A stretch of DNA of 34,400 bases, taken from the NCBI RefSeq assembly GCF_029504695.1, contig NZ_JAQFIN010000021.1:1-34400 (forward strand), given 5' to 3'. The notes beneath the pieces are model-generated. The model was not told the DNA's origin. It worked only from the letters and a program-made list of their open reading frames with translations, and searched no databases. Each line of letters opens with the position of its first letter. Within the stretch, counting starts at the first letter, position 1. This document shows, in pieces, positions 5,667 to 15,638 of the stretch. The translations under genes and the position numbers were made by a program. The DNA is from Parabacteroides sp. PF5-6. Lineage in GTDB: Bacteria; Bacteroidota; Bacteroidia; Bacteroidales; Tannerellaceae.

Positions 5667-8165
5667 TCAGAAAAGGATCTTCTCAGTATAGGCTTTGCCT
5701 TCGACATATACCTGAATGATATAAAGCCCTTCGGATAAGCCTTGCACCTGAAGGGTCGAAGAGGCTTGCCACTGGCTGATCAGGGCACCGCTGACGCTAT
5801 AGAGCCAGGCTTGTATTATGGGGGAATCGCTTTCGATTGTGATCGCTTGGGATAAAGGATCATAGCTGATCTTCACCGGCGAAGCGGGGCAGATCGTTTC
5901 GTTAGCCGTTTCTTTTGAGGTGGTGGAATAGAATTTGAAGGAATGGGCCGGCAGGCTGATCTTCTGGTTACGGGTATCTTCCGTAACGGTGGTGATCGCG
6001 CCGGTAAAGAGCTCTTCCCAAGTGCCGATGGTGGTGAAGCCGGCGTACATCTCGATGGGGTTTTCCGTGAAGTTACCCAATACAACCAGGTCTTTCTCAT
6101 CGCCTTGCAGGCGGATGGCGCGACCGTTGGCCCAGTCGGTACCGGAGGTCTGCATCTCGATAGCGGTAGGCGAAGCGAATAGTTCGGGGTATTGCCGGCG
6201 GAAGTCGATCAGGGTGGCGTAGGTGTCGTACAAGGCTTTACGCTCCGCTTCTTCGTAGTATTCCCAAAGCACGGGCTTCTTGCCGGTGCGTTCGTTCTGG
6301 TCGATGGAGATGTCATAACCCAGTTCACCGAACTGCCAGACCATCTTCGGACCGGGCGTAGCCATCAGGAAGGCGGCACCCAGAGCAGCGCGTTGCATAC
6401 GCAAGGCCTTATCGGTATCCATATTGTAGTTGCCATATTCCTGCATCTTATACATCAGGCGTTCCTCATCGTGGCTCTCGCCGTAGGTGATCAGGGCGGG
6501 AATGGTCCAGCCCCGGTCGGTATGGCAGCCGCGGTTCAAGGCGCTTTCACTACCTTTCCAACCCATATCACTCTCGGCATAGGCTTTGTTCAGGTTGTTC
6601 CACAAGAGAACACCGTCTTGCGCCAGTTCCAGTTCTTCGCGGTTATCGCAGAAATGTTCGAAGATCACGATGGCGTCTTCTTTGATGCCTCTCACCTGGT
6701 CGTTGTAGTTCTTCAGGATCGCCACGCGCGAAGCATCATAGGTGCCGGCAGTCGCTTCGGTGGAACGGTTCTGGGTAAAACCTTTGGTCAGGTCGAAGCG
6801 GAAGCCATCGACCTTGTACTCTTCGAGCCAGTAGGCCAACACGCGCTTGAAGTAGTCGCGCGTACCGGTATATTCGTGATTGAAGTCGTTGAAGACACTA
6901 TACGGATGGGGTGCTTCTTGGTTGAACCAGGGATTGTCGGCCGCCGGACGGTCACCGTCCCAGTACAACCGGGCAAAAGGATGCTGGCCGGTGGCATGGT
7001 TGAACACCACATCGAGGATCACCGCCATACCCCTTTGGTGGGCGGCGTCGATAAAGGCTTTATAGGCTTCGGCGGTGCCGTATGCTTTGTCGGGTGCGAA
7101 GAAGAAACAAGGATTGTAACCCCAGCTATCATTTCCGTCGAACTCCTGGATGGGCATCAGTTCGATGGCATTCACGCCTAAGGATTCGATGTAGTCGAGC
7201 TTGTCGTGTACGGCTTGGATGGTGCCGGCGGTGGTGAAGTCGCGCACCAATAATTCGTAGATCACCAGTTCTTCGCGGGCAGGGGTTTTAAAGTCTTTTA
7301 CTTTCCAGTCGTAAGGTTTCTTTCCGGTCTGAAGAATGGACACGATACCGTCTGTCTCTACCGGATAGGGGTTGAGGTTCGGGTAGGTTGTGGCGGCGAT
7401 ATGGCTGTCGTGCGAAGGATCGAGGATCTTCTCGCAATAGGCGTCGCCGATCTTAAAGGCGTTGTCGATCAGGTATTGAAAGCCATACTCTTTGCCTTTC
7501 TCCAAGCCGGTCAAGGTGTACCACCAGTAGTCGCCGTCTTTGTAGAGCTGGTAGGCATTGTCTTTCTTCCAGTTGTTGAAGTCGCCCAACAGGTGCACAT
7601 GCTCTTTGCCCGGAGCGTAGAGTAGGAGGGTAACCGTCTGGTCGTTGATATAGTTGATGCCGTCGGTCACGCCATCCGGTCGCTTTTGGGTGGTCGGCGT
7701 TGTGGGAGTAAAGGCAGCCTCGCCCAGGTTGAGGAAGATATCCCCTCCACCGGTGGCTTTGCCTTCTTTACTCTTATCCGCACTGCGGAAGACAAAGGCC
7801 AGTTTGAGGATCTTCTCTCCGGCAGGTACACCATAGTAGCTGCGCACATCGGGGGTGATCGCAAGCTTCCATTGGTCGTTGCCCAGCGATGTTAATTTGT
7901 ACTTCGCAGCGTTATCTCCCCAGGTGGGGGCGTACATCCAGTCTTGGGTACTACTGCTTTTGTCTGTGATCACTCCGGTATGGGCATACACCTCACCGGT
8001 ATAACCCTGCAATCCCTTGGTGCCTTCGGCGGCATTGAAGATAATCTCGATAGCGTCGGTATCGGTAAACTCTGCCGGGCTGGCAGTGACTTGTGCCTGC
8101 AAGGAAAAAGAGAAGAGGCTGAGAAAGAAGGGAAGGAGTAAGAAAAAGAGAAGATGTCTTTTCAT
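5667..8165 (-). CDS. Secreted GH13 alpha-amylase with type IX secretion tail
   Basis: 832 aa. Order: signal peptide (to ~LQAQ), an immunoglobulin/CBM-like region (~26-150), a CBM48-like E-set domain (~175-265, VHLLGDFNNW), a GH13 barrel (~300-690) and a C-terminal Por/T9SS type A tail (~760-832, LYSVSGALISQWQ ... GLYIIQVYV ... KILF). The GH13 triad is visible: Asp458 in GFRFD, Glu503 in VIFEH, Asp566 in SHDEE; DVVFNH is region I. It should cut starch or maltooligosaccharides outside the cell, taking the place of the lipoprotein SusG of Bacteroides thetaiotaomicron. It is the last gene of the susC-to-amylase run, 69 bp after the susF-like gene, with a terminator-like hairpin in the gap. Exact specificity (amylase, neopullulanase) cannot be read from sequence. 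Confidence 0.88.
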   Translation of the reverse strand: MKRHLLFFLLLPFFLSLFSFSLQAQVTASPAEFTDTDAIEIIFNAAEGTKGLQGYTGEVYAHTGVITDKSSSTQDWMYAPTWGDNAAKYKLTSLGNDQWKLAITPDVRSYYGVPAGEKILKLAFVFRSADKSKEGKATGGGDIFLNLGEAAFTPTTPTTQKRPDGVTDGINYINDQTVTLLLYAPGKEHVHLLGDFNNWKKDNAYQLYKDGDYWWYTLTGLEKGKEYGFQYLIDNAFKIGDAYCEKILDPSHDSHIAATTYPNLNPYPVETDGIVSILQTGKKPYDWKVKDFKTPAREELVIYELLVRDFTTAGTIQAVHDKLDYIESLGVNAIELMPIQEFDGNDSWGYNPCFFFAPDKAYGTAEAYKAFIDAAHQRGMAVILDVVFNHATGQHPFARLYWDGDRPAADNPWFNQEAPHPYSVFNDFNHEYTGTRDYFKRVLAYWLEEYKVDGFRFDLTKGFTQNRSTEATAGTYDASRVAILKNYNDQVRGIKEDAIVIFEHFCDNREELELAQDGVLLWNNLNKAYAESDMGWKGSESALNRGCHTDRGWTIPALITYGESHDEERLMYKMQEYGNYNMDTDKALRMQRAALGAAFLMATPGPKMVWQFGELGYDISIDQNERTGKKPVLWEYYEEAERKALYDTYATLIDFRRQYPELFASPTAIEMQTSGTDWANGRAIRLQGDEKDLVVLGNFTENPIEMYAGFTTIGTWEELFTGAITTVTEDTRNQKISLPAHSFKFYSTTSKETANETICPASPVKISYDPLSQAITIESDSPIIQAWLYSVSGALISQWQASSTLQVQGLSEGLYIIQVYVEGKAYTEKILF

Positions 8166-8178
8166 TTCGGTGTAATTG

Positions 8179-8217
8179 AAAAAGAGAGGGCTATCCCATA
8201 CGGTGATAAGCCCTCTC
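8179..8217 (-). terminator. Intrinsic terminator/attenuator before the amylase gene
   Basis: On the minus strand GAGAGGGCTTATC (8217-8205) pairs with GATAGCCCTCTC (8195-8184), 12 pairs with a single bulged T, around a 9-base loop, followed by TTTTT (8183-8179). This is a standard rho-independent terminator lying between two genes that otherwise look like one operon. It probably lets only part of the transcripts reach the amylase, or marks a processing site. Confidence 0.75.
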
Positions 8218-8234
8218 CGGAATTTTTCAAAAGT

Positions 8235-9644
8235 CTATTTCTTTGTCAGAGTAAAGGTATTACCCGCGTCTGCATTCGAGAGTTTCAAGGTGATCGTATA
8301 CGTCCCTGTTTCCGCTACTTTAATATTACCTCCGTCTAAGACCAGCTTCGTCGGTGTACCTCCCATATTGAGATCCCAACTGTCGTTGGCGCGGAATTTG
8401 AATTCCTTACCGCCGGTCAGCGTGGTGGTCAGGGTCCAGGAGTTGCTTCCTTTGTCGTAGATCATGGGGGTACTACTGTCCCAACCGCCTGGGGTGGCAT
8501 CGCCGATCAGTCCCCATTCGGTTTTTGTTTGCTGATAAGTAAGCAATCCCAAGTCGGCTTTCAGGTAATAGAAGCCGGCTGCCGCGTTCAGGTTGCCTGC
8601 GCCACCGTCTGTACTTAGTTTACCTTCGCCACCACTGCCATAGTTCGTATGATCCCAGTCGGGAGCCGAGGTGAACTTATACTCGCCATCCAGATAGACG
8701 AAACCATCGTAGACCAGGTCCATCTTCGCGGAGTAGAGAGTAGGAGCCGTAGCCGGTGTCCAGCTTTGGTGATTACCCGGCACATATAAATAGGGACTGA
8801 TATCACCCAATGGCTCGATCTTGTAGGTATACTCTTCCATGTTCAGGGAGATCTTTACATAACCGATCGCTTCGATCTTGATCGCCTGCGCATTCTCTAC
8901 CACAATCGAGCCTTCTAAAGATGCATCGCCGTCAACAGCCGTACCAATGACTGCACCCCAGAATTCACCTCCTGCGATATGGGCTTCTTTTGCACTTTCG
9001 GGAGCGATCTTAAAGTAAGTTGCACCGGTGGTTTGGATCAGTACGGTGAAATGCGGGTCTTCATATACATCATTGCCGCTATGGTTGAACGGAGTCAGGT
9101 TGTCCGGATTCCATCCGTTCATATCACCGATCAGGTAATAGGCCGGTTCGATTGGAAGCGCTTCCGGAGTGACTGCGAATGTGAGTGCATTCGAACGGAT
9201 GTTGACCGCCTGCTTGTCACTTGTCTCCACAACTGCCACTACGCGTGAGTAGAAGTCTCTCGCGGTAGGTTTCCGGTTGTACACCTTCACGATCACAGAT
9301 TGCATATCGGCTTTTGCGACGTGGTAGTTCCCACCGGACAATTCTGCCTTGATGACCGACTTGTCGGTGAAGTCTTCCGTTTTCGATAACTGAAGTTCGT
9401 AATTCACCGTCGAGCCTTCCGGAAATTGAGGGAAAGACGCTTCCTTAAGAATACCGAAAGTATTATCGGTGATCGTGTTCAGGTCGAACGTGGCTCCCAG
9501 ATTCGCAATCTGATAGTTGACATCCTGTGCCGCTTCGGGCTCATAGCCTTGCGGAGCAGCTATGTCTTTATTGAAGTCCTCATCACAGGCTGAGAAGCCT
9601 GTCATGATGAGGAGTGATAGTAAATATAATGATACCTTTTTCAT
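8235..9644 (-). CDS. SusF-like surface starch-binding lipoprotein
   Basis: 469 aa. Lipobox GFSAC gives lipidated Cys20. Residues ~30-165 form an Ig-like SusE-type domain. Three starch-binding-type modules follow: near 169 (YYLIGDMNGWNP), near 284 (YLYVPGNHQSW) and near 376 (WGLIGDATPGGW, then FKFRANDSWDLNMGG). This one-Ig-plus-three-CBM layout is that of SusF of Bacteroides thetaiotaomicron, which holds starch at the cell surface without enzymatic action. It lies 25 bp after susE in the same operon. It could also be called a second SusE-like protein; binding to starch rather than another glucan is inferred from the neighbouring GH13. Confidence 0.8.
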   Translation of the reverse strand: MKKVSLYLLSLLIMTGFSACDEDFNKDIAAPQGYEPEAAQDVNYQIANLGATFDLNTITDNTFGILKEASFPQFPEGSTVNYELQLSKTEDFTDKSVIKAELSGGNYHVAKADMQSVIVKVYNRKPTARDFYSRVVAVVETSDKQAVNIRSNALTFAVTPEALPIEPAYYLIGDMNGWNPDNLTPFNHSGNDVYEDPHFTVLIQTTGATYFKIAPESAKEAHIAGGEFWGAVIGTAVDGDASLEGSIVVENAQAIKIEAIGYVKISLNMEEYTYKIEPLGDISPYLYVPGNHQSWTPATAPTLYSAKMDLVYDGFVYLDGEYKFTSAPDWDHTNYGSGGEGKLSTDGGAGNLNAAAGFYYLKADLGLLTYQQTKTEWGLIGDATPGGWDSSTPMIYDKGSNSWTLTTTLTGGKEFKFRANDSWDLNMGGTPTKLVLDGGNIKVAETGTYTITLKLSNADAGNTFTLTKK

Positions 9645-9669
9645 TTGTTCTTAATTTTTGAGATAAACG

Positions 9670-10875
9670 TTACTCCTGAATGAAGAAAGCGTAACTTCCT
9701 TCGATATCGTTGAAGGTCACAATATAGGTTCCCGGCTTGACAGGGATATTATCGCCTCCCGGATCTCCGAGTCCGAATGGGAACAGACCGCTGTTATTTC
9801 CCCAGTTGGTATCCCAACCTGCATTTGCGCGGAACTTCACGGTGCTTTCCGTCTCGAAGGTGACTGTTGCTTTCCAGCTATGGGTCGTATTGCCGATATT
9901 CGTCATTTCAATCGGGTTGGCATCCCAGTCGCTGAAATCGCCTAACAATTGGATCGATGAATAAGCCTTCGGTGTTTTGTCCAGCTTGGTGAATGTCAAT
10001 GATTGTTTCACATCGTCCACATCGATTTGGTACCAGCCGGCTTCGGATACTCCCAGGTGTCCCGGATTACCTCCTTCGCCGTGTAAGTGTTGCAGGTTGG
10101 TGTTGCCTGGCAGATCGCCATCTTCACCGTTACCCCACTGTTCGTTCCAGCTGATAGCGCCGTCGATCATACCGATTAGTTTGAAGCCGTTAGAGCTGGT
10201 TGCCGCGTCGAAGTATTCCGTAAAGGTAAACTGGCCTACGCCTGTCTTCTTGTCGTATTCGTAGTTGCTGACCAGACTCATTGGGATCAGTGAAGTACCG
10301 ATATCTTTCATATTTGTATCCCATCCTCCGACGTAGTTACCAATCAGGAAGAAGAAGCTGGGCGCGGCATCTTTCAATTCGATATAATAAGGTAAAACAT
10401 TCAGTTTGATCGCGTTGGAATAAACCGGAAGAAGACTACTGTTCACCGATGCTTTCAGGCGGACATAGATCTCCATATCGGTATCGGGCGTATCGCTCTC
10501 GCTGGCCCATCCGGAGAGTTGCACAATTGCCTTGTCTATTTCCTGTGCATCGATAGCCAGTTTTGCTTCTGTATAGTTATCGGTCAATACCATGTACGAA
10601 GCAGCGGCTGTTTCTGTTTCGTCGGTCCAGGTGTCGCTGAGTGCTACCTCAACCGAATAGGATGTTGCAGCGGTGAAGCCGTAATCCGGCTGTGTACAGG
10701 TCAGTACGACGGTTCCCGCGTTCTTCAGGTCGTAAACGGCCGTAGCCAGGCCCGGCGTATTCAATACAAACGAGGCGGGTTGATTGTATGTGGGGTTTGA
10801 ATCCCTGTCGTCGTCGCAGGCAGAGAAGGAAATAACCCCTGCCAACAAGATGATAAAGCTTAGTATCTTTTTCAT
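9670..10875 (-). CDS. susE: SusE-like surface starch-binding lipoprotein
   Basis: 401 aa. Lipobox SFSAC, lipidated Cys20. The start DSNPTYNQPASFVLNTPGLA is the hallmark opening of the SusE N-terminal domain (PF14292). Two carbohydrate-binding modules follow: FFLIGNYVGGWDTN at about 177-190 and IQLLGDFSDWDANPIEM near 308, the latter ending VKFRANAGWDTNWGNN. SusE binds maltooligosaccharides at the surface and works with SusD and SusF to feed the SusC channel. The gene lies 18 bp after susD and 25 bp before the susF-like gene. Confidence 0.85.
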   Translation of the reverse strand: MKKILSFIILLAGVISFSACDDDRDSNPTYNQPASFVLNTPGLATAVYDLKNAGTVVLTCTQPDYGFTAATSYSVEVALSDTWTDETETAAASYMVLTDNYTEAKLAIDAQEIDKAIVQLSGWASESDTPDTDMEIYVRLKASVNSSLLPVYSNAIKLNVLPYYIELKDAAPSFFFLIGNYVGGWDTNMKDIGTSLIPMSLVSNYEYDKKTGVGQFTFTEYFDAATSSNGFKLIGMIDGAISWNEQWGNGEDGDLPGNTNLQHLHGEGGNPGHLGVSEAGWYQIDVDDVKQSLTFTKLDKTPKAYSSIQLLGDFSDWDANPIEMTNIGNTTHSWKATVTFETESTVKFRANAGWDTNWGNNSGLFPFGLGDPGGDNIPVKPGTYIVTFNDIEGSYAFFIQE

Positions 10876-10893
10876 TGTTTCATTCTTTTTAGA

Positions 10894-12453
10894 TTAATAA
10901 CCCGGGTTTTGAACCAACTTTTCGTTGGCATTCATGTCGGAAGCCGGTATCGGACAGAGATTGTAGATCGAGCTGACACTTGAGCCTTGCGCAGAGCCAC
11001 CCTTCCAGTCCCACAGATAGTTGCCGCTGGTGAAGTAGCCATAACGGATCAGGTCCGTCCGGCGATGTCCTTCGGCATAGAACTCCCGTGCTTTCTCATC
11101 CAGGATATTATCCAGGGTGATCGACGCCAGTTGAGAGGCATTCGCCCGTGTCCGCAGCGTATTAACCGCACTCAACGCGCTATTGGCATCTCCTCCCGAG
11201 CGCAGTGTGGCTTCGGCATAGGTCAGATAAGCTTCTGCCAGACGGAAGAAAGGAATATCGGTGTCCGTGAATTTGGAGTCGGCAGCACTTCTGCCGTCGG
11301 CGCGTAGGTTGCTGAACTTCGCAATGGAAAGTCCTTCTTTGAAGGTGTTCACATTGGTGATCTCCACCGTACGTTCGGTCGAGAAGAACAGGGCGCGATC
11401 GTCGTTTGCCGCACGGGCTACGGTCGTTTCACTGCCTACAGGCACGTTGCCGTCGCGGAAGAACTTCTTCACTAATGCGGCACGGGCACGAACACCACCC
11501 CAGCCTTCGGTCGTTCCCCAGGCAGTCATGCCTTCCGTATGGGTGGCAGCGATCAGATAGAGCGATCCTCCCCAGCTACGGATATTGGCGCCATCCTGCC
11601 GGATGGGTAAGATGATCTCCTGCGGTGCCAGGTTTGCACTGCTGCCATCGTTATCGGCCATGAAGAGATGCGCGTAGGACGGGCAGAGTTGGTAACTCGA
11701 ATCCATCACCTTTTTTGCGTAGGTTGCAGCATCCGCCCAACGGGCTGTGCCGGTGTATACCTCTGCATTGAGATACATACGGGAAAGAAGGAACCAGTTA
11801 GCCACCTTATCGGCACGGCCAAACGGTGCTTGTTGGGATTCGTACATATCGCCTTCGATCTCTTGCAGTTCTTTTTCGATATAGTTGAACAGGTCGGCCC
11901 GTAGGATCTGATCAGGCAAGTCACTGCTTACCTTTTCCGTAAACGGTACATTGCCGTAGATATCCATCAGGTAATAGAAGTTCAACGCGCGCATAAAGCG
12001 GGCTTCCGCTCTTTGGTGCAAACTTTTCTCGTCGGTTTGTCCTTCGGTCATTTCCAGGAAGTGATTACACAGGGTCACGTCGAAGTTCAAGCGAGCATAC
12101 AAGCCGGTCAGCATCTCATGCGAAGAAGACCAGTTGATATAGTTCAGTTCGGGGATACCCGGGTCTCCCCAAGAGCAGATCACCTCGTCAGAGGGGTATT
12201 CGTTGATCGTAAAGATCAGACGGAAGAAAGCGGAAGTTCCTTCATCGATACCATCGACGTCTCCATTCCCATCAGGGCCTTTCTGGCCTGTCAATGCCAT
12301 GGTTGCGTATATTTTCGCAAAGACGGCATCCTGATCGAATTCTTGTGTGACACTGGGATCGATGGGTGATACATCCAGGTCGCCTATACAAGCCGTTAAC
12401 GCAAATCCCAAGGATACGGTCAACAGGATTGATTTGATATATCTTAATTTCAT
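10894..12453 (-). CDS. susD: SusD-like starch-binding outer-membrane lipoprotein
   Basis: 519 aa. Lipobox ALTAC gives Cys22. The sequence DGNGDVDGIDEGTSAFFR, followed by TINEYPSDEVICSWGDPGIP and the C-terminal IYNLCPIPASDMNANEKLVQ, is the typical SusD/RagB pattern (tetratricopeptide-like helices covering the SusC barrel). SusD forms a lid on SusC and binds the incoming glucan. The close likeness to the classical starch SusD, together with SusE and GH13 neighbours, supports starch or maltodextrin as substrate. It starts 24 bp after susC. Confidence 0.92.
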   Translation of the reverse strand: MKLRYIKSILLTVSLGFALTACIGDLDVSPIDPSVTQEFDQDAVFAKIYATMALTGQKGPDGNGDVDGIDEGTSAFFRLIFTINEYPSDEVICSWGDPGIPELNYINWSSSHEMLTGLYARLNFDVTLCNHFLEMTEGQTDEKSLHQRAEARFMRALNFYYLMDIYGNVPFTEKVSSDLPDQILRADLFNYIEKELQEIEGDMYESQQAPFGRADKVANWFLLSRMYLNAEVYTGTARWADAATYAKKVMDSSYQLCPSYAHLFMADNDGSSANLAPQEIILPIRQDGANIRSWGGSLYLIAATHTEGMTAWGTTEGWGGVRARAALVKKFFRDGNVPVGSETTVARAANDDRALFFSTERTVEITNVNTFKEGLSIAKFSNLRADGRSAADSKFTDTDIPFFRLAEAYLTYAEATLRSGGDANSALSAVNTLRTRANASQLASITLDNILDEKAREFYAEGHRRTDLIRYGYFTSGNYLWDWKGGSAQGSSVSSIYNLCPIPASDMNANEKLVQNPGY

Positions 12454-12477
12454 GAATCTTGATTTTTAAGGTTATTA

Positions 12478-15400
12478 CTAGAAGTTGAGTGTAACGCCAA
12501 TTAATCCGACAAGCGGGCGCGGATAAACATTATTGTCTATCCCTCCGTTTATCTCCGGATCTAAGCCGTCGTACTTGGTGATGACAAACAGGTTCTGTCC
12601 GGTCAGGTATGCCCGGCCACTGATTGGCGCTCCGAAGAGTGTCGGGAAGGAATAACCGAGTGTCACATTATCGCAACGCAGGAACGAAGCGTTTTGCACA
12701 TAGTAATCCGAGAGGTAATAATTACCTACGCCATTAAAGCCGGTCTCTATTGCCGATTTCGGACGGTTAGAGAAGAAGCCGCTGGTCGACCAGATGCCGG
12801 AAGCACCTACATTGGCCCGGTCGGCTTCGACGTCGTTGTAGACGTAGTTGTTGAAGCTGGCCCGCAATGTAAAGCTCAGGTCGAATTGTTTGTAGGTGAA
12901 TTTGGATGAAAAGCCCATCAATACATCGGCTGTCGGTTTCTTGTAGATATAACGGTCGTCGCTGTTGATGATTCCATCGCCATTCCGGTCGACAAACAGG
13001 TTCTCGATTGGGTTGCCGTTCTTGTCGTATACCTGCTGGTAAACGTAGAAAGAGGAAGCCGCATGTCCGACCATGTGCGCCTGGGCGTTATTACCCGTAC
13101 CTGCAGAGATCCCTCCGGTAGCTACGTAATAGCCGTCGCCACTGCCTACGGTCAGTTTGGTGATCTCGTTATCGTTGTACGTAATATTGTATCCGATGTC
13201 CCAGGTAAAGTCATTGGTCACGATCGGTTTGGCATTGATCGAGAACTCTAACCCTTTATTCTCCAGCGATCCGATATTGCTGATCACACGGTTCTTGAAG
13301 TTCGTCCCGGCCGGAACGTCCACCACGTTGATCAGGTCTTTCGTTTTGCGGAAGTAATAGTCCACCGAACCGGTGATCCGTCCGTTCAGGAAGCCATAGT
13401 CTAACCCGGCATTCCAGGTGGTAGTCTCTTCCCATTTTAGGTCTTTGTTGTACGCGTCCGGACGGTAGAGCGATTGCATTTCATCGCCGAACTGATAGTA
13501 AGCTCCTTCTTCATTGCGTATGTAGGTCGGGATATAGGGATAGTCACCTTGGTTGAGGTTCTGTTGTCCCGTGATACCGTATCCGAGACGTAGTTTCAGG
13601 TCGGACAATACATCAATGTCTTTGAGGAATTCTTCTTCTTTCATCTTCCATCCCAGGGCCATGGAGGGAAATAATCCCCAGCGGTTGTCGTCGCTGAAGC
13701 GGGAGGTCCCGTCGTAACGCAAGGTGGCGGTAACGAGGTATTTATTCAGGATGGAATAGTTGACCCGTCCGAAGAAAGAGACCAGGTAGCTTTCCGTTTT
13801 CCATATTTTGGAAGTGGGTGAGTACTGCTCGCCGGGGAATTCCGTATTGGTTGAAGGATACAGCCCGTAGTAAGCATTTTCGCCCTTGCGGTGGAAGTGT
13901 TGCCATTCGTAACCGGCAATCACATCCAGGTTGCTCCAGTTGAAATCTTTCAGGTATTGGGCGTAGGCGTTGAGCGAGAGGTTGTATTTGGTTACTTCTT
14001 CAAATCCGTACGATCCGAAATAGTTGTTGGATGCCGAATAGGGAGAAACCGTTGTCGTTTGTTTCCCTTTGGAGAAGTCGCCGCCTAAGTTGGCATGCAG
14101 GCGTACATCGGGGAAGAAATGCAATTTGTAGTCCGCTTCGATATTCCCTACGAAGCTGTTGGCTTTGGAGGTATCATCTCTCTGTTCCAGTGTGGCGACA
14201 GGGTTGAAAGAAGCCAGTGCGTTAGCTGTCCGTTTCCAGGTCGGGTCGTTCAATGCTGTCCCGTCGATATCCCATTGCCAGTAGCCACCGAAGTATTTCT
14301 GGTGTACCTCGTCTGAGCTATAGATCGATTGTGTCGGGTCGAACGAGGCGGCCGCACCGATAGCGCCACCGTCGGCATAGCGGTTTTTGGCGTGCATATA
14401 CTTCGCGTTGGCATTCAGTTTCAGGTAACCGTCAAAGAACGACGGACTGAGGTTCGCCGAGAGCGTATAACGTTCGAACTTGGATGTTTTGACCACACCG
14501 CTTTGGTTGGTATAACCGAAGGAAACGCGATAAGGCATATTCTTCAAACCGCCGTATACGTTGATGTTGTGGTCGGTACTCAGTGCCGTACGGTAGATCT
14601 CATCCTGCCAGTCGGTATTGGAAGTGCCCAATTTGGAGAGGATATCGTCCTGTCCGGCGTATAGTTTATTGACATAAGCGCGGAACTCATCGCCATCCAT
14701 CACGTCCAGTGTGTTACGTACGGAGCTGACCGAGACGTTTCCGTCGTACGTTACCCGGGGTTTAGACCCGGCTGTTCCTTTTTTGGTGGTGATGATGATC
14801 ACCCCGTTTGAAGCCCTCGATCCATAGATCGCTGTGGCCGAAGCATCTTTCAAGACGGTGAATGTTTCGATATCGTTGGGGTTTACCATCGATAAGGGGT
14901 TGGCTAATCCTTTGACACCTTCGTTGTCCATCGCCAGCCCATCGATCACGATCAACGGGTCGTTACTGGCTGAAAGCGAGGAGCCGCCACGGATACGGAT
15001 CGTTGATCCTCCACCGGGTGTTCCGCCTTCGGAGATCACACTTACCCCGGCGATCTTTCCGCCGATCATATCCTGTGCATTGGTTGTCAGGCCTCGGTTC
15101 ATCTTGTCAGGTTTGATGGCTGTAACCGATCCGGTAGCATCGTCTTTGCGTACCGTCCCATACCCAATCACCACCACCTCGTCCAAGAGCTCCGAGTCTT
15201 CTTGCAGGATCACAATCAGGTTCTGTTGGCCTTGGTAGGGGATTTCTTGTGTTTTATATCCGATGTACGAAATACTTAATACGCCGCCCGGCGCAAGAGA
15301 GAGAGAGAAATTACCATCATAGTCGGTAACGGTTCCGTTTGTCGTACCCTTTTCCAGGATACTCGCCCCAATCACGGGCTCACCCGTCGCATCCTTCACG

Positions 15401-15507
15401 TTACCGCGAACAGTCGCGTTTTGCGCCTGCGCATGGAAGGACAGACTCATTCCTACAAAAAAGAATAGGAGAGTCTTCGCGAAGCAAGACTTCATCTTTT
15501 GTTTCAT
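12478..15507 (-). CDS. susC: SusC-like TonB-dependent starch-oligosaccharide transporter
   Basis: 1009 aa. Signal peptide (to HAQAQ), carboxypeptidase-D regulatory-like domain (~30-110, VRGNVKDATGEPVIGASI), the SusC signature DEVVVIGYGT, a plug domain (~120-240, IRIRGGSSLS, DASATAIYGSRASNGVI) and a beta-barrel ending in LIGVTLNF with terminal Phe. It imports oligosaccharides across the outer membrane using TonB/ExbB energy. It is the first gene of the operon. An ATG 12 bp downstream (MKSCFAK) is an alternative start. A TAnnTTTG promoter lies about 132 bp upstream. Confidence 0.93.
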   Translation of the reverse strand: MKQKMKSCFAKTLLFFFVGMSLSFHAQAQNATVRGNVKDATGEPVIGASILEKGTTNGTVTDYDGNFSLSLAPGGVLSISYIGYKTQEIPYQGQQNLIVILQEDSELLDEVVVIGYGTVRKDDATGSVTAIKPDKMNRGLTTNAQDMIGGKIAGVSVISEGGTPGGGSTIRIRGGSSLSASNDPLIVIDGLAMDNEGVKGLANPLSMVNPNDIETFTVLKDASATAIYGSRASNGVIIITTKKGTAGSKPRVTYDGNVSVSSVRNTLDVMDGDEFRAYVNKLYAGQDDILSKLGTSNTDWQDEIYRTALSTDHNINVYGGLKNMPYRVSFGYTNQSGVVKTSKFERYTLSANLSPSFFDGYLKLNANAKYMHAKNRYADGGAIGAAASFDPTQSIYSSDEVHQKYFGGYWQWDIDGTALNDPTWKRTANALASFNPVATLEQRDDTSKANSFVGNIEADYKLHFFPDVRLHANLGGDFSKGKQTTTVSPYSASNNYFGSYGFEEVTKYNLSLNAYAQYLKDFNWSNLDVIAGYEWQHFHRKGENAYYGLYPSTNTEFPGEQYSPTSKIWKTESYLVSFFGRVNYSILNKYLVTATLRYDGTSRFSDDNRWGLFPSMALGWKMKEEEFLKDIDVLSDLKLRLGYGITGQQNLNQGDYPYIPTYIRNEEGAYYQFGDEMQSLYRPDAYNKDLKWEETTTWNAGLDYGFLNGRITGSVDYYFRKTKDLINVVDVPAGTNFKNRVISNIGSLENKGLEFSINAKPIVTNDFTWDIGYNITYNDNEITKLTVGSGDGYYVATGGISAGTGNNAQAHMVGHAASSFYVYQQVYDKNGNPIENLFVDRNGDGIINSDDRYIYKKPTADVLMGFSSKFTYKQFDLSFTLRASFNNYVYNDVEADRANVGASGIWSTSGFFSNRPKSAIETGFNGVGNYYLSDYYVQNASFLRCDNVTLGYSFPTLFGAPISGRAYLTGQNLFVITKYDGLDPEINGGIDNNVYPRPLVGLIGVTLNF

Positions 15508-15638
15508 GCATTAGATAAATTTAGATTAATACTCTATTAAAACTTAATTTGCCACTTCTCCAGAAGGATTGTATTTATCATAGTTACTCCTTTTGTGTTA
15601 CAAAGTCTAAAGATAAATACAATTCATTAAATTTTCAA
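15508..15638 (-). other. susC leader region
   Basis: If the promoter at 15639-15667 is used, the susC messenger has an AT-rich leader of about 125 nt. I see no clear terminator, riboswitch or antisense promoter in it. Confidence 0.4.

Noticed and set aside
15508-15638. Riboswitch in the susC leader
   Set aside because: No conserved aptamer or terminator/antiterminator pair could be recognised.
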